Positions 45,336-53,142 of a DNA stretch of 64,000 bases are shown piece after piece. A model generated the notes under the pieces. That model saw only the letters and a list, made by a program, of their open reading frames with translations. It did not search any database and was not told the origin of the DNA. Position numbers and translations under genes: made by a program. Positions within the stretch are counted from its first letter, which is position 1; every line of letters begins with the position of its first letter. Location: NCBI RefSeq assembly GCF_000424325.1, contig NZ_AUJR01000011.1, forward strand, positions 45,195 to 109,194, given 5' to 3'. This DNA comes from [Clostridium] clostridioforme AGR2157 (GTDB taxonomy: Bacteria; Bacillota; Clostridia; Lachnospirales; Lachnospiraceae).

Positions 45336-46713
45336 TCTCGTAATCATGAGCATTAACAACTTAAGACGCAGGAAGCTGAGAACAGTCCTGACTGTGCTGG
45401 GAGTTATCATCGGTACGGCGTCCATTGTGGTCATGGTATCTCTGGGAATCGGACTGGACCAGATGTTCATGGAACAGATTTCCTCCTGGGGAAGCCTGAC
45501 CACCATCAACGTGTATTCCGGTTCATCCTATGGGGGCGCAGTGATGGTTGGAGGGGGCGGGAGCAGCAGCAAATCCTCGGATCCCACCTACATCACAGAC
45601 GATGTCATAGAACAGTTTAGCCGTCTGTCCCATGTGTCCGGGGTATCCCCGGTTCTGGAAATCAATGTGGTTATGCGTCAGGGAGCCTACGAGGCCCAGT
45701 ATCTGTCCCTCATGGGCGTAAGCCAGTCCTTTCTGGAACAGATTCCCTTAGGCGAGGGCAGGCTGCCGGAGCCGGGAGAGATGGGCTTGGTGGTGGGCAA
45801 CACGGTCCAGCAGAATTTTTATAATTCCAAGACAGGCCGCGGATACTGGGACACAGGCGAGATGCCGGATGTGGACTTTATGAATAAGCCTCTCTTTGTT
45901 ATTTTCGACGTGGACGCTTATTTCCAGACCAGGAATGGTTCCGTCAGCTCATCAGAGGACGGGCAGACGCCTGTAAAACCGCCGAAAAAGTACATGATGA
46001 ATGCTACCGGCATGGTGGAAGGCGGTCCGGATGACTGGAATTCCTATTCCTATAACGTATACACGGACATCGACGGACTGAAAGCCCAGCTGCGCAAGGT
46101 GTTTAAAAAGGGAACCGTCATACCGGGACAGCCCACCAATAAAAAGGGAAAGCCCCTTAACTATCTGACCTATAACCGGGCACAGATATTTGTGGACGAT
46201 ATGGAATATGTCCAGGAGGTTCAGAAGCAGATAGCGGACATGGGATTCCAGGTCAGCAGCCAGGCGGACTGGATGGAGAGCACGAAACAGCAGTCCAGCA
46301 TGATACAGGCTGTTCTCGGCGGTATCGGAGCCGTTTCCCTGTTCGTGGCAGCCATCGGCATTGCCAACACCATGATGATGTCCATTTATGAGAGGACAAA
46401 GGAAATCGGAGTCATGAAGGTGCTGGGCTGCGATATGGGAAATATCCGTAACATGTTCCTCATTGAATCCGGCTTTATCGGCTTCATGGGAGGCATTGTT
46501 GGAATTCTGCTCAGTTACAGTATCTCGGTGGTTATCAACCGGTTTGTTAATCTGGAGGAAATGAACGGCCTGACAGGCAACCTGTCCAGAATACCGCCCT
46601 GGCTTTCCGTGGCCGCCGTAATCTTTGCCATCTTTGTGGGCATGGCCGCAGGATTCATGCCGGCTATGCGTGCCATGAAGCTGAGTCCCCTGGCAGCCAT
46701 CCGGAATGAATAG
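45322..46713 (+). CDS. MacB/FtsX-type ABC permease
   Basis: 463 residues: N-terminal helix (about 20-45; NNLRRRKLRTVLTVLGVIIG), a large extracytoplasmic domain of about 270 residues containing the MacB core, then three C-terminal helices with the FtsX motif. A Gly/Ser-rich loop (GGGGSSSKSS) lies in the outer domain. It works with the ATPase two genes upstream, probably to move or release a lipid, peptide or antimicrobial through the cell envelope. The start at 45322 with GGAAGAGG 9 bp upstream overlaps the preceding gene by 14 bp. Confidence 0.9.
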   Translation: MRFPDLVIMSINNLRRRKLRTVLTVLGVIIGTASIVVMVSLGIGLDQMFMEQISSWGSLTTINVYSGSSYGGAVMVGGGGSSSKSSDPTYITDDVIEQFSRLSHVSGVSPVLEINVVMRQGAYEAQYLSLMGVSQSFLEQIPLGEGRLPEPGEMGLVVGNTVQQNFYNSKTGRGYWDTGEMPDVDFMNKPLFVIFDVDAYFQTRNGSVSSSEDGQTPVKPPKKYMMNATGMVEGGPDDWNSYSYNVYTDIDGLKAQLRKVFKKGTVIPGQPTNKKGKPLNYLTYNRAQIFVDDMEYVQEVQKQIADMGFQVSSQADWMESTKQQSSMIQAVLGGIGAVSLFVAAIGIANTMMMSIYERTKEIGVMKVLGCDMGNIRNMFLIESGFIGFMGGIVGILLSYSISVVINRFVNLEEMNGLTGNLSRIPPWLSVAAVIFAIFVGMAAGFMPAMRAMKLSPLAAIRNE

Positions 46714-46813
46714 GGGGAATATGCCGGTATTGGAGACAGCTTTCTTGAACTCTCTTGATTAGTAAAACTTCTAAAGAGGGGTTGCAATATTAGAAAAAAA
46801 GATATATATTAAT

Positions 46814-46920
46814 AGTAGGGCGTGTGACTGGCGGATAGTGGAGCAACCACAGGGAGCACGCAGTACCATGAACTATTTTGAGCCGACCGCCTGGGCATGC
46901 ATATTTTTTGCGTGTCCGGG
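46814..46920 (+). promoter_or_regulatory. ZTP/ZMP riboswitch (pfl motif)
   Basis: The plus strand carries the two conserved domains of the pfl motif: GGGCGTGTGACTGGCGG with TGGAGCAACCAC and GGGAGCACGC, then, after a 16-nt gap, GAGCCGACCGCCTGGGCA. The diagnostic pseudoknot pairs GGCGG (46830-46834) with CCGCC (46887-46891), and P3 (CCTGGGCATGC / GCGTGTCCGGG) closes the second domain. It senses ZMP/ZTP, which rise when 10-formyl-THF is low, and should switch on the two purine genes downstream. Confidence 0.93.
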
Positions 46921-46972
46921 AGCCGGCTCTTTTAAGTTTCAGAAACCTATTAAGCCGAATGGAGGAATCAGT

Positions 46973-47686
46973 ATGAATCAGATGTCACTGGAACAGGAAC
47001 TGAAAAGCAATGCTTATCCCGGACGGGGAATCGTCATCGGGCGCTCTGAAGATGGAACAAAGGCAGTAACCGCCTATTTTATCATGGGCAGAAGCGCCAA
47101 CAGCCGCAACCGTGTGTTTGTGGAGGATGGGGAAGGAATCCGTACCCAGGCATTCGACCCCGCCAGGCTGGAGGACCCAAGCCTGATTATATATGCCCCT
47201 GTACGGGTCCTTGGAAACAAGACCATTGTGACCAACGGAGACCAGACCGATACCATCTACGATGGAATGGACCACCAGATGACCTTTGAGCAGTCCTTAA
47301 GATGCAGAAAATTCGAGCCTGATGCGCCTAACTACACACCCCGAATCTCCGGCATCATGCACATTGAAAACGGCAATTATAACTATGCCATGTCCATTTT
47401 AAAGAGCGACAGCACAAATCCGGATTCCTGCCTGCGCTTCACCTATGCCTACGAGTCACCGGCGGCGGGAGAGGGACGTTTCATCCACACCTACATGCAT
47501 GACGGCAATCCTCTTCCCAGCTTTGAGGGAGAGCCTAAGAAGGTGGGCATAAGCGGGGACATCGATGCCTTTACGGATTTGGTCTGGAACAGCCTTAATG
47601 AGGACAACAAGGTGTCACTGTTCGTGCGTTTTATCGATATTGCCGCCGGCACATATGAGACAAGAATCGTAAATAAAAACAAATAA
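46973..47686 (+). CDS. purO: IMP cyclohydrolase, PurO type
   Basis: 237 residues. It closes the purine ring of FAICAR to give IMP. The sequence (SNAYPGRGIVIGRSEDG, AYFIMGRSANSRNRVF) is the PurO-like family found in archaea and some Clostridia, not the MGS-like cyclohydrolase domain of bifunctional PurH. GGAGG precedes the ATG at 46973; a longer frame from 46838 runs through the ZTP riboswitch and is rejected. The transformylase partner is encoded 16 bp downstream. The symbol follows the archaeal enzyme. Confidence 0.9.
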   Translation: MNQMSLEQELKSNAYPGRGIVIGRSEDGTKAVTAYFIMGRSANSRNRVFVEDGEGIRTQAFDPARLEDPSLIIYAPVRVLGNKTIVTNGDQTDTIYDGMDHQMTFEQSLRCRKFEPDAPNYTPRISGIMHIENGNYNYAMSILKSDSTNPDSCLRFTYAYESPAAGEGRFIHTYMHDGNPLPSFEGEPKKVGISGDIDAFTDLVWNSLNEDNKVSLFVRFIDIAAGTYETRIVNKNK

Positions 47687-47702
47687 GGAGAGAGGTATCA
47701 TT

Positions 47703-48881
47703 ATGAAAGAACTGGCACTTAAATACGGTTGTAACCCAAATCAGAAGCCTTCCAGAATCTTCATGGAAGGGGACAGGGAGCTTCCAATCACAGTACTGAG
47801 CGGCAGACCTGGCTACATCAATTTCATGGACGCGTTAAACGGCTGGCAGCTGGTAAAAGAGCTGAAGGCAGCCACAGGACTCCCGGCAGCCGCCTCTTTC
47901 AAGCATGTATCTCCTGCCGGGGCAGCCGTGGGCCTGCCTCTTGACGAGACGCTGAGGAAGATTTACTGGGTGGATGACATGGGTGAACTCTCACCTCTGG
48001 CCAGCGCATATGCAAGGGCAAGGGGAGCAGACCGCATGTCCTCCTTCGGGGACTTTATCTCTCTGTCCGATGTGTGCGACGCTGACACGGCCAGAATCAT
48101 TAAGCGCGAGGTGTCTGACGGCGTCATCGCTCCGGGATATGAGCCGGAAGCCCTGGAAATCCTTAAGTCCAAGAAAAACGGTAATTACAATGTCATCCAG
48201 ATTGACCCGGATTATGAGCCGGAGGCCCTGGAGCGCAAGCAAGTGTTTGGCATTACCTTTGAGCAGGGGCATAACAACCTGGAGATCAACAGGGACCTTT
48301 TGGAGGATATTGTCACTGAGAACACGGAACTTCCGGATACTGCCAAGATTGACCTGATGATTTCCCTCATCACCCTGAAATACACACAGTCCAACTCCGT
48401 ATGCTATGTAAAAGGCGGACAGGCCATTGGCATCGGCGCGGGACAGCAGTCCAGGGTTCACTGTACGCGTCTGGCAGGCAGCAAGGCGGACAACTGGTAT
48501 CTGCGCCAGGCTCCCCAGGTAATGAACCTTCCTTTTGTGGACAGCATCAAGAGGGCTGACAGGGACAATGCCATTGATGTCTATATGGGAGATGATTACA
48601 TGGATGTACTGGCTGACGGAAGATGGGAAAAGACCTTCAAGGTAAAGCCTCCTGTATTCACCGCTGAGGAAAAGAGGGCCTGGCTGGACACCATGACAGA
48701 CGTGGCCCTGGGCTCCGACGCCTTCTTCCCCTTTGGGGACAACATAGACAGGGCCAGCAAGAGCGGCGTGAAATACGTGGCGCAGCCCGGCGGTTCCGTC
48801 CGTGACGACCAGGTCATCGAGACCTGCAACCAGTATGGAATGGTGATGGCATTTACGGGAATCCGTCTGTTCCACCACTAA
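47703..48881 (+). CDS. Stand-alone AICAR transformylase (phosphoribosylaminoimidazolecarboxamide formyltransferase)
   Basis: 392 residues homologous to the C-terminal AICARFT half of PurH: KHVSPAG replaces the usual KHxNPCG, and IGIGAGQQSRVHCTRLAGSKADNW and the FPFGDNIDRA segment carry active-site residues. It uses 10-formyl-THF to formylate AICAR (ZMP). Because it lacks the cyclohydrolase domain, it needs the PurO-type protein encoded just upstream; both genes share the ZTP riboswitch. AAGGAGAG precedes the ATG. Confidence 0.93.
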   Translation: MKELALKYGCNPNQKPSRIFMEGDRELPITVLSGRPGYINFMDALNGWQLVKELKAATGLPAAASFKHVSPAGAAVGLPLDETLRKIYWVDDMGELSPLASAYARARGADRMSSFGDFISLSDVCDADTARIIKREVSDGVIAPGYEPEALEILKSKKNGNYNVIQIDPDYEPEALERKQVFGITFEQGHNNLEINRDLLEDIVTENTELPDTAKIDLMISLITLKYTQSNSVCYVKGGQAIGIGAGQQSRVHCTRLAGSKADNWYLRQAPQVMNLPFVDSIKRADRDNAIDVYMGDDYMDVLADGRWEKTFKVKPPVFTAEEKRAWLDTMTDVALGSDAFFPFGDNIDRASKSGVKYVAQPGGSVRDDQVIETCNQYGMVMAFTGIRLFHH

Positions 48882-48912
48882 TCGTTTTATAAAGTGAAAA
48901 GACTTCGCCGGC

Positions 48913-49058
48913 GGCAAATCCCATAAAAGGGAAAGCCCCATGGTTCTGACCGTGTTGGGATATGCCTTCTGCGGGGATATGATGCGGGTAATCCATACCC
49001 AAAACAACATATGCCGGAATTGCCTGTGCCGCCATCGACAGACAGCGGTGGCTGTTTT
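48913..49058 (+). ncRNA. Structured 3' region with serial hairpins and a terminator
   Basis: Between the transformylase and the next gene (270 bp without a gene) lie three hairpins: GGC..TCCC / GGGA..GCC (48913-48937), CCC..CATGGT / ACCGTG..GGG (48936-48959) and GGGTA / TACCC (48986-49000), followed by a terminator-like GCCGCC / GGTGGC stem (49028-49052) and TGTTTT. It may be a structured 3' UTR or a small RNA; I recognise no known family. Confidence 0.35.
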
Positions 49059-49151
49059 GTATGGAAGCATTTAACTCTTGAATCATTAAATCCTTTATGT
49101 TAGGATAAGTTTATTAAAAATTATTAACAAAATTCTAACAAAAAGGCGACA

Positions 49152-51056
49152 ATGGTGACAAAAGAAAATAAGATAAAGATTATAAAATATATATGGTATA
49201 TAGTGGGAACCGTGAGTCTGTTAATGGCCCCAGTGGTGTCATACTTTATGTTTGAGTACGTCACGGGGAACCTGGACACGGTTCCTTATTATATGGCTGC
49301 TCTGAACATAGGATGGATTTATGTGCTGTATCTGGCTTTATTTGCCGTCATGGGGAGGACCAGAATCGCTGTGCCCGCGGCCTCCTGTGTCCTCTATGTC
49401 ATTTCCCTGGCAGAGACCTTTGTGGTGGCCTTCAGGGGACGCCCCATCATGCTGTGGGATGTGATGGCATTCAGGACAGCCATGACCGTATCCGGCAACT
49501 ATGAATTTTTCATCACCCATCAGATGAAAACGGCTTTTGTCCTGCTTCTGCTCATGAACGTGTTCCTGTGGTTCACGCCGCGCCGGGTCAGGGGCTGGAG
49601 GCTTCGCCTGGCAGTGGGAGGGGGAATCGCTGCGTCCATAGCGGGCTATGGGGCCTGGTTCTTCGCCTGTCTGGTCCCTTCCTGGGGGCTTGGCATCAAC
49701 ATGTGGGCCATCAACGGGACATACCAGGAATACGGCTATGTGCTGTCCACTGCGGTCTCCTTTCAGTATGTGGTAAAGAAGCCGCCCCAGGGCTACAGCA
49801 GCGCCAGGCTTAAGGAGATATATAACCGCCTGGAGGAGGAAAGTATATATACGGAACCGGGAAATGGCCAGTCCTATCCGGGGAGCCCGGAAAAACGGCC
49901 GGAGGACGGGCAGCCTGTGACACCGGTCAATCTGATATGCATTATGAACGAGAGCCTGTCAGAGCTTAAGACGGCAGGTGATTTTACCACCAATACAGAA
50001 TATTTCCCCTTCATGGACAGCCTGGAGGAAAATACGGTCAAGGGAAGCCTTTGCATGCCCGTGTTCGGTTCCATGACAAGCAATTCCGAGTTTGAGTTCC
50101 TTACAGGGGACTCCATGGCCCTGCTGCCTGCCAACTCCATTGCCTACCAGTTCAATGTAAAGCCAGGTACCTGTTCCATGGTCAGCACCCTGAAGGACCA
50201 GGGGTATTACAGCGTGGCAATGCACCCTTATCCCGGAGAAAACTGGAACCGGGTGGAATGCTATCAGAATATGGGATTTGATGAGTTCCTGGACCAGGAT
50301 AACTACGAGGGCAGCGAGGAACTGCGCAACTATGTAAGCGATCAGGCGGATTACCAGAAGCTGATTCAGGTGGTGGAAGCCAAGGAAAATCCTGAGGACA
50401 AGCTGTTTATATTCAATGTGACCATGCAGAACCACGGCGGATATGTGGGGACCTACGATAATTTTGAACAGGAGGTATGGCTTACCGGCGAGTACGAGGG
50501 AAAATATCCAAAAACGGACCAGTACCTGTCCCTCATGAAGCGGTCGGACCAGGCATTCCAGTACCTGGTGGAGTATTTCAGCCGGATGGACGAGCCAACC
50601 ATGATTGTCATGTTCGGGGATCACCAGCCCAGCGTGGAGGATGAATTTTACGATGACATAGCCGGCATGCCCAGTTCTGAGGTTCCGGTGCAGGACCATC
50701 TCATGTGGTACGAGACCCCCTTCATTATATGGACCAATTACAGCATGCCTTCCGAGGACATGGGGCGTCTTGGGGCGGTCTATTTGTCCTCCGAGGTCCT
50801 GTGGAGGGCCAATCTTGAAATGACGCCCTATAACCGGTTCCTGCTTGCCATGAAGGAGGATCTTCCGGTGGTCCATTTCCTGGGCTGCTATGACAGGGAG
50901 GGAACCTATTATTGCTGGGCCAAGGCAGAGTCGGAGCGTTGTCCGTATCAGGACACGATACTGGATTATGAGGCCCTTGTGTACAACCACAGCCTGGACC
51001 GGAAGAAGCTAAAGGAGCTGTTCGTCATAGCTTCGGAAAATAGTACCAGCCAATAA
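49152..51056 (+). CDS. LTA-synthase-like membrane sulfatase (phosphoglycerol transferase family)
   Basis: 634 residues: five N-terminal membrane helices (to about 200) followed by an extracellular alkaline-phosphatase-fold domain. Catalytic and metal motifs of LtaS-like enzymes are visible: NESLSEL, GSMTSNSEFEFLTG with the expected catalytic Thr, NVTMQNHGGY, and FGDHQPS. Such enzymes polymerise or transfer glycerol-phosphate onto lipids or glycans, so it probably makes a teichoic-acid-like polymer. It sits alone after an AT-rich gap; its ribosome site is weak (AAAAGGCG). Confidence 0.9.
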   Translation: MVTKENKIKIIKYIWYIVGTVSLLMAPVVSYFMFEYVTGNLDTVPYYMAALNIGWIYVLYLALFAVMGRTRIAVPAASCVLYVISLAETFVVAFRGRPIMLWDVMAFRTAMTVSGNYEFFITHQMKTAFVLLLLMNVFLWFTPRRVRGWRLRLAVGGGIAASIAGYGAWFFACLVPSWGLGINMWAINGTYQEYGYVLSTAVSFQYVVKKPPQGYSSARLKEIYNRLEEESIYTEPGNGQSYPGSPEKRPEDGQPVTPVNLICIMNESLSELKTAGDFTTNTEYFPFMDSLEENTVKGSLCMPVFGSMTSNSEFEFLTGDSMALLPANSIAYQFNVKPGTCSMVSTLKDQGYYSVAMHPYPGENWNRVECYQNMGFDEFLDQDNYEGSEELRNYVSDQADYQKLIQVVEAKENPEDKLFIFNVTMQNHGGYVGTYDNFEQEVWLTGEYEGKYPKTDQYLSLMKRSDQAFQYLVEYFSRMDEPTMIVMFGDHQPSVEDEFYDDIAGMPSSEVPVQDHLMWYETPFIIWTNYSMPSEDMGRLGAVYLSSEVLWRANLEMTPYNRFLLAMKEDLPVVHFLGCYDREGTYYCWAKAESERCPYQDTILDYEALVYNHSLDRKKLKELFVIASENSTSQ

Positions 51057-51068
51057 AAACTTGTAAAA

Positions 51069-51102
51069 GCACTTGGCAAGCTGCCCTCGCATAGAATAAG
51101 AT
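51069..51102 (+). promoter_or_regulatory. Possible sporulation promoter of sigK
   Basis: GCAC (51069-51072), 17 bp and CATAGAATA (51090-51098) fit a SigE/SigK-type promoter (AC ... CATAnnnTA), the form expected for sigK. An overlapping vegetative reading (TTGGCA with TAAGAT, 18-bp spacer) is also possible, so the sigma factor remains open. Confidence 0.5.
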
Positions 51103-51126
51103 TAAGAATATGCAGGGTGGCTTTCT

Positions 51127-51756
51127 TTGAAGACTTTTCCGAAACCATTATCAGCAGGAGAGGAAAAAGAGTATCTGGAACGCTGCAAAGAGGGCGACCA
51201 GTCTGCCAGAGATATGCTGATTGAGCATAATATGCGTCTGGTAGCCCATGTGGTAAAAAAGTATCAGGGCTCTGATTACGACATTGAGGACCTGCTGTCC
51301 GTGGGAACCATAGGCCTTATTAAGGCAGTGAATACATTTAACGTAGATAAAGGCTCACGACTGGCCACCTATGCAGCCAGATGCGTGGAAAATGAGATAC
51401 TGATGCTTCTGCGAGCCAGCAGGAAGTATTCCAAGGAAGTGTCCCTTTTTGAGCCCATCGGAGTAGACAAGGACGGCGAGACCGTCAGTCTGGTGGATGT
51501 GATAGAGATGGACAATAAAGAGACGCTGGATATCATGATTTTAAAACAGGACGTAAAGGAGCTTTATGAGGCCTTTGAGTCCTGTCTGACGGAGACGGAG
51601 AAGACGGTTCTGGGGATGCGCTACGGGCTGTACCGTGGGAAGGAGCATACCCAGCGGGAGATTGCCGGCAAGCTGGGCATCTCCCGTTCTTATGTGAGCC
51701 GGATTGAGAAAAAGGCCATAGAGAAGATACGGGCAGAGTTTGCAAAACACGGTTAA
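51127..51756 (+). CDS. sigK: Sporulation sigma factor SigK (no pro-sequence)
   Basis: 209 residues of the sigma-70 family, closely resembling B. subtilis SigK: region 2 segments MLIEHNMRLVAHVVKKYQ and GTIGLIKAVNTF, TYAARCVENEILM, and region 4 helix-turn-helix TQREIAGKLGISRSYVSRIE. It directs late mother-cell gene expression. The frame begins with TTG at KTFPKPLS, which aligns with the processed N-terminus of Bacillus SigK; an in-frame stop lies eight codons upstream, so the inhibitory pro-peptide is absent, as in C. difficile. The gene is continuous, with no skin-like prophage. Confidence 0.92.
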   Translation: MKTFPKPLSAGEEKEYLERCKEGDQSARDMLIEHNMRLVAHVVKKYQGSDYDIEDLLSVGTIGLIKAVNTFNVDKGSRLATYAARCVENEILMLLRASRKYSKEVSLFEPIGVDKDGETVSLVDVIEMDNKETLDIMILKQDVKELYEAFESCLTETEKTVLGMRYGLYRGKEHTQREIAGKLGISRSYVSRIEKKAIEKIRAEFAKHG

Positions 51757-51807
51757 GGGGTGTCATCCAAAAAATATTATAAAAAGATAGAAGAATTGTG
51801 CATTGTT

Positions 51808-51831
51808 TTATGACAGCTTTCCATTTATACT
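51808..51831 (+). promoter_or_regulatory. Weak promoter-like sequence before the sigK terminator
   Basis: TTGTTT (51803-51808) and TATACT (51826-51831) are 17 bp apart and sit directly in front of the terminator hairpin; transcription from here would stop at once. Possibly a chance match. Confidence 0.25.
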
Positions 51832-51840
51832 AGTCATAAC

Positions 51841-51880
51841 AGGCGGAACGGTCAGACAGCTTAACCTGTTCCGCCTTTTT
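51841..51880 (+). terminator. Rho-independent terminator between sigK and galE
   Basis: AGGCGGAAC (51841-51849) pairs with GTTCCGCCT (51868-51876), followed by four more T. Confidence 0.9.
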
Positions 51881-51913
51881 GCAGCAATCAATTGTTCGTA
51901 AGGAGGAGATACC

Positions 51914-52930
51914 ATGGCTATTTTAGTGACTGGTGGCGCCGGCTATATCGGAAGCCATACCTGTGTGGAACTGCTGACAGCGGGTTATGATGTGGTTGTA
52001 GTAGACAACCTTTATAACTCCAGCGAGAAGGCACTGGAGAGAGTGGAGAAGATAACAGGCAAAAAGGTGAAATTCTACGAGGCGGACCTTTTGGACCAGC
52101 CGGCCCTTAAGGAAGTGTTTGACAAGGAGAAAATTGATTCGGTCATCCATTTTGCAGGCCTTAAGGCAGTGGGAGAATCCGTGCGCAAGCCTCTGGAGTA
52201 TTATCACAATAATATCACAGGCACCCTGATTCTCTGCGATGAGATGCGCAGCCATGGTGTCAGGAATATCGTATTCAGTTCCTCCGCTACCGTGTACGGA
52301 GACCCGGCTGAAATCCCTATCACTGAGAACTGCCCCAAGGGAGAGATTACCAATCCTTACGGACGGACCAAGGGCATGCTGGAGCAGATTCTGACGGATT
52401 TACATACAGCGGACCCGGAGTGGAACGTAGTGCTGCTGCGCTACTTCAATCCCATCGGCGCCCATGAGAGCGGACTGATTGGGGAGGATCCCAAGGGAAT
52501 CCCCAACAACCTGGTTCCCTATATTGCCCAGGTGGCAGTGGGGAAGCTGGACCATCTGAATGTATTTGGCGATGATTATGACACGCCGGACGGTACCGGG
52601 GTCAGAGATTACATCCATGTGGTGGACCTGGCAAAGGGCCATGTAAAGGCAGTGCAGAAGCTGCAGGATAAAGAGGGTGTCAGCATCTACAACCTGGGAA
52701 CCGGAGTGGGCTACAGTGTGCTGGATGTGCTCCATGCATATGAGAAAGCCTGCGGCAAGACGCTGAAATACGAGATTCAGCCCCGCCGGGAAGGTGACGT
52801 GGCAACCTGCTATTCCGATTCAGCCAAGGCAAGGCGTGAGCTGGGCTGGGTGGCGGAGAAGGGAATCGAGGAGATGTGTGCTGATTCCTGGAAATGGCAG
52901 TCCATGAATCCCAACGGGTACAGGGATTAA
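51914..52930 (+). CDS. galE: UDP-glucose 4-epimerase
   Basis: 338 residues, NAD+-dependent short-chain dehydrogenase-like enzyme that interconverts UDP-glucose and UDP-galactose for galactose use and cell-surface glycans. The NAD loop GGAGYIGS is at 7-14 and the catalytic pair Y149/K153 is in [21 protein letters not shown] segment ([13 protein letters not shown]) and [10 protein letters not shown] follow. AAGGAGGAG precedes the ATG. Own terminator downstream. Confidence 0.96.
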   Translation: MAILVTGGAGYIGSHTCVELLTAGYDVVVVDNLYNSSEKALERVEKITGKKVKFYEADLLDQPALKEVFDKEKIDSVIHFAGLKAVGESVRKPLEYYHNNITGTLILCDEMRSHGVRNIVFSSSATVYGDPAEIPITENCPKGEITNPYGRTKGMLEQILTDLHTADPEWNVVLLRYFNPIGAHESGLIGEDPKGIPNNLVPYIAQVAVGKLDHLNVFGDDYDTPDGTGVRDYIHVVDLAKGHVKAVQKLQDKEGVSIYNLGTGVGYSVLDVLHAYEKACGKTLKYEIQPRREGDVATCYSDSAKARRELGWVAEKGIEEMCADSWKWQSMNPNGYRD

Positions 52931-52978
52931 AGATAAATCCCGGACAGAATGATGTTTCATTGATTTTTCCCATATTTA

Positions 52979-53037
52979 AGAGGCCTGCGGCCGGATTCGC
53001 GTCATATGATATGGCGGGGACGGCTGCAGGTCTCTTT
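52979..53037 (+). terminator. Rho-independent terminator after galE
   Basis: A 15-bp stem with two G-U pairs (AGAGGCCTGCGGCCG, 52979-52993, with CGGCTGCAGGTCTCT, 53021-53035), then TT. Confidence 0.85.
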
Positions 53038-53057
53038 GCGATATGATAAATAAAAAG

Positions 53058-53128
53058 GAACAAATGTTCTGATTTTCAATTGCGTTTACCTCTGTTCTGT
53101 GCTATACTATCAGAACAAACATATGTTC
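53058..53128 (+). promoter_or_regulatory. LexA-type boxes flanking a sigma-A promoter
   Basis: Box 1 at 53058-53069 is a perfect GAAC-AAAT-GTTC. Box 2 at 53117-53128 is AAAC-ATAT-GTTC, one base off the Gram-positive LexA consensus GAAC-N4-GTTC. Between them lies a good promoter, TTGCGT (53080-53085), 17 bp, TATACT (53103-53108). Binding at both sites would block transcription of the radical-SAM repair genes, so induction by DNA damage is predicted. Confidence 0.8.
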
Positions 53129-53142
53129 CGGATGGTGATATC

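Noticed and set aside
46838..46972. Longer N-terminus for the PurO-type protein
   Set aside because: The extra codons lie within the ZTP riboswitch; GGAGG directly precedes the downstream ATG.
47991..49070. 359-codon minus-strand frame opposite the AICAR transformylase
   Set aside because: The plus-strand frame has clear family motifs, and this one has none; its N-terminal part covers the hairpin region at 48913-49058.
51127..51756. Interruption of sigK by a skin-like prophage
   Set aside because: The coding sequence is continuous from region 2 to region 4.
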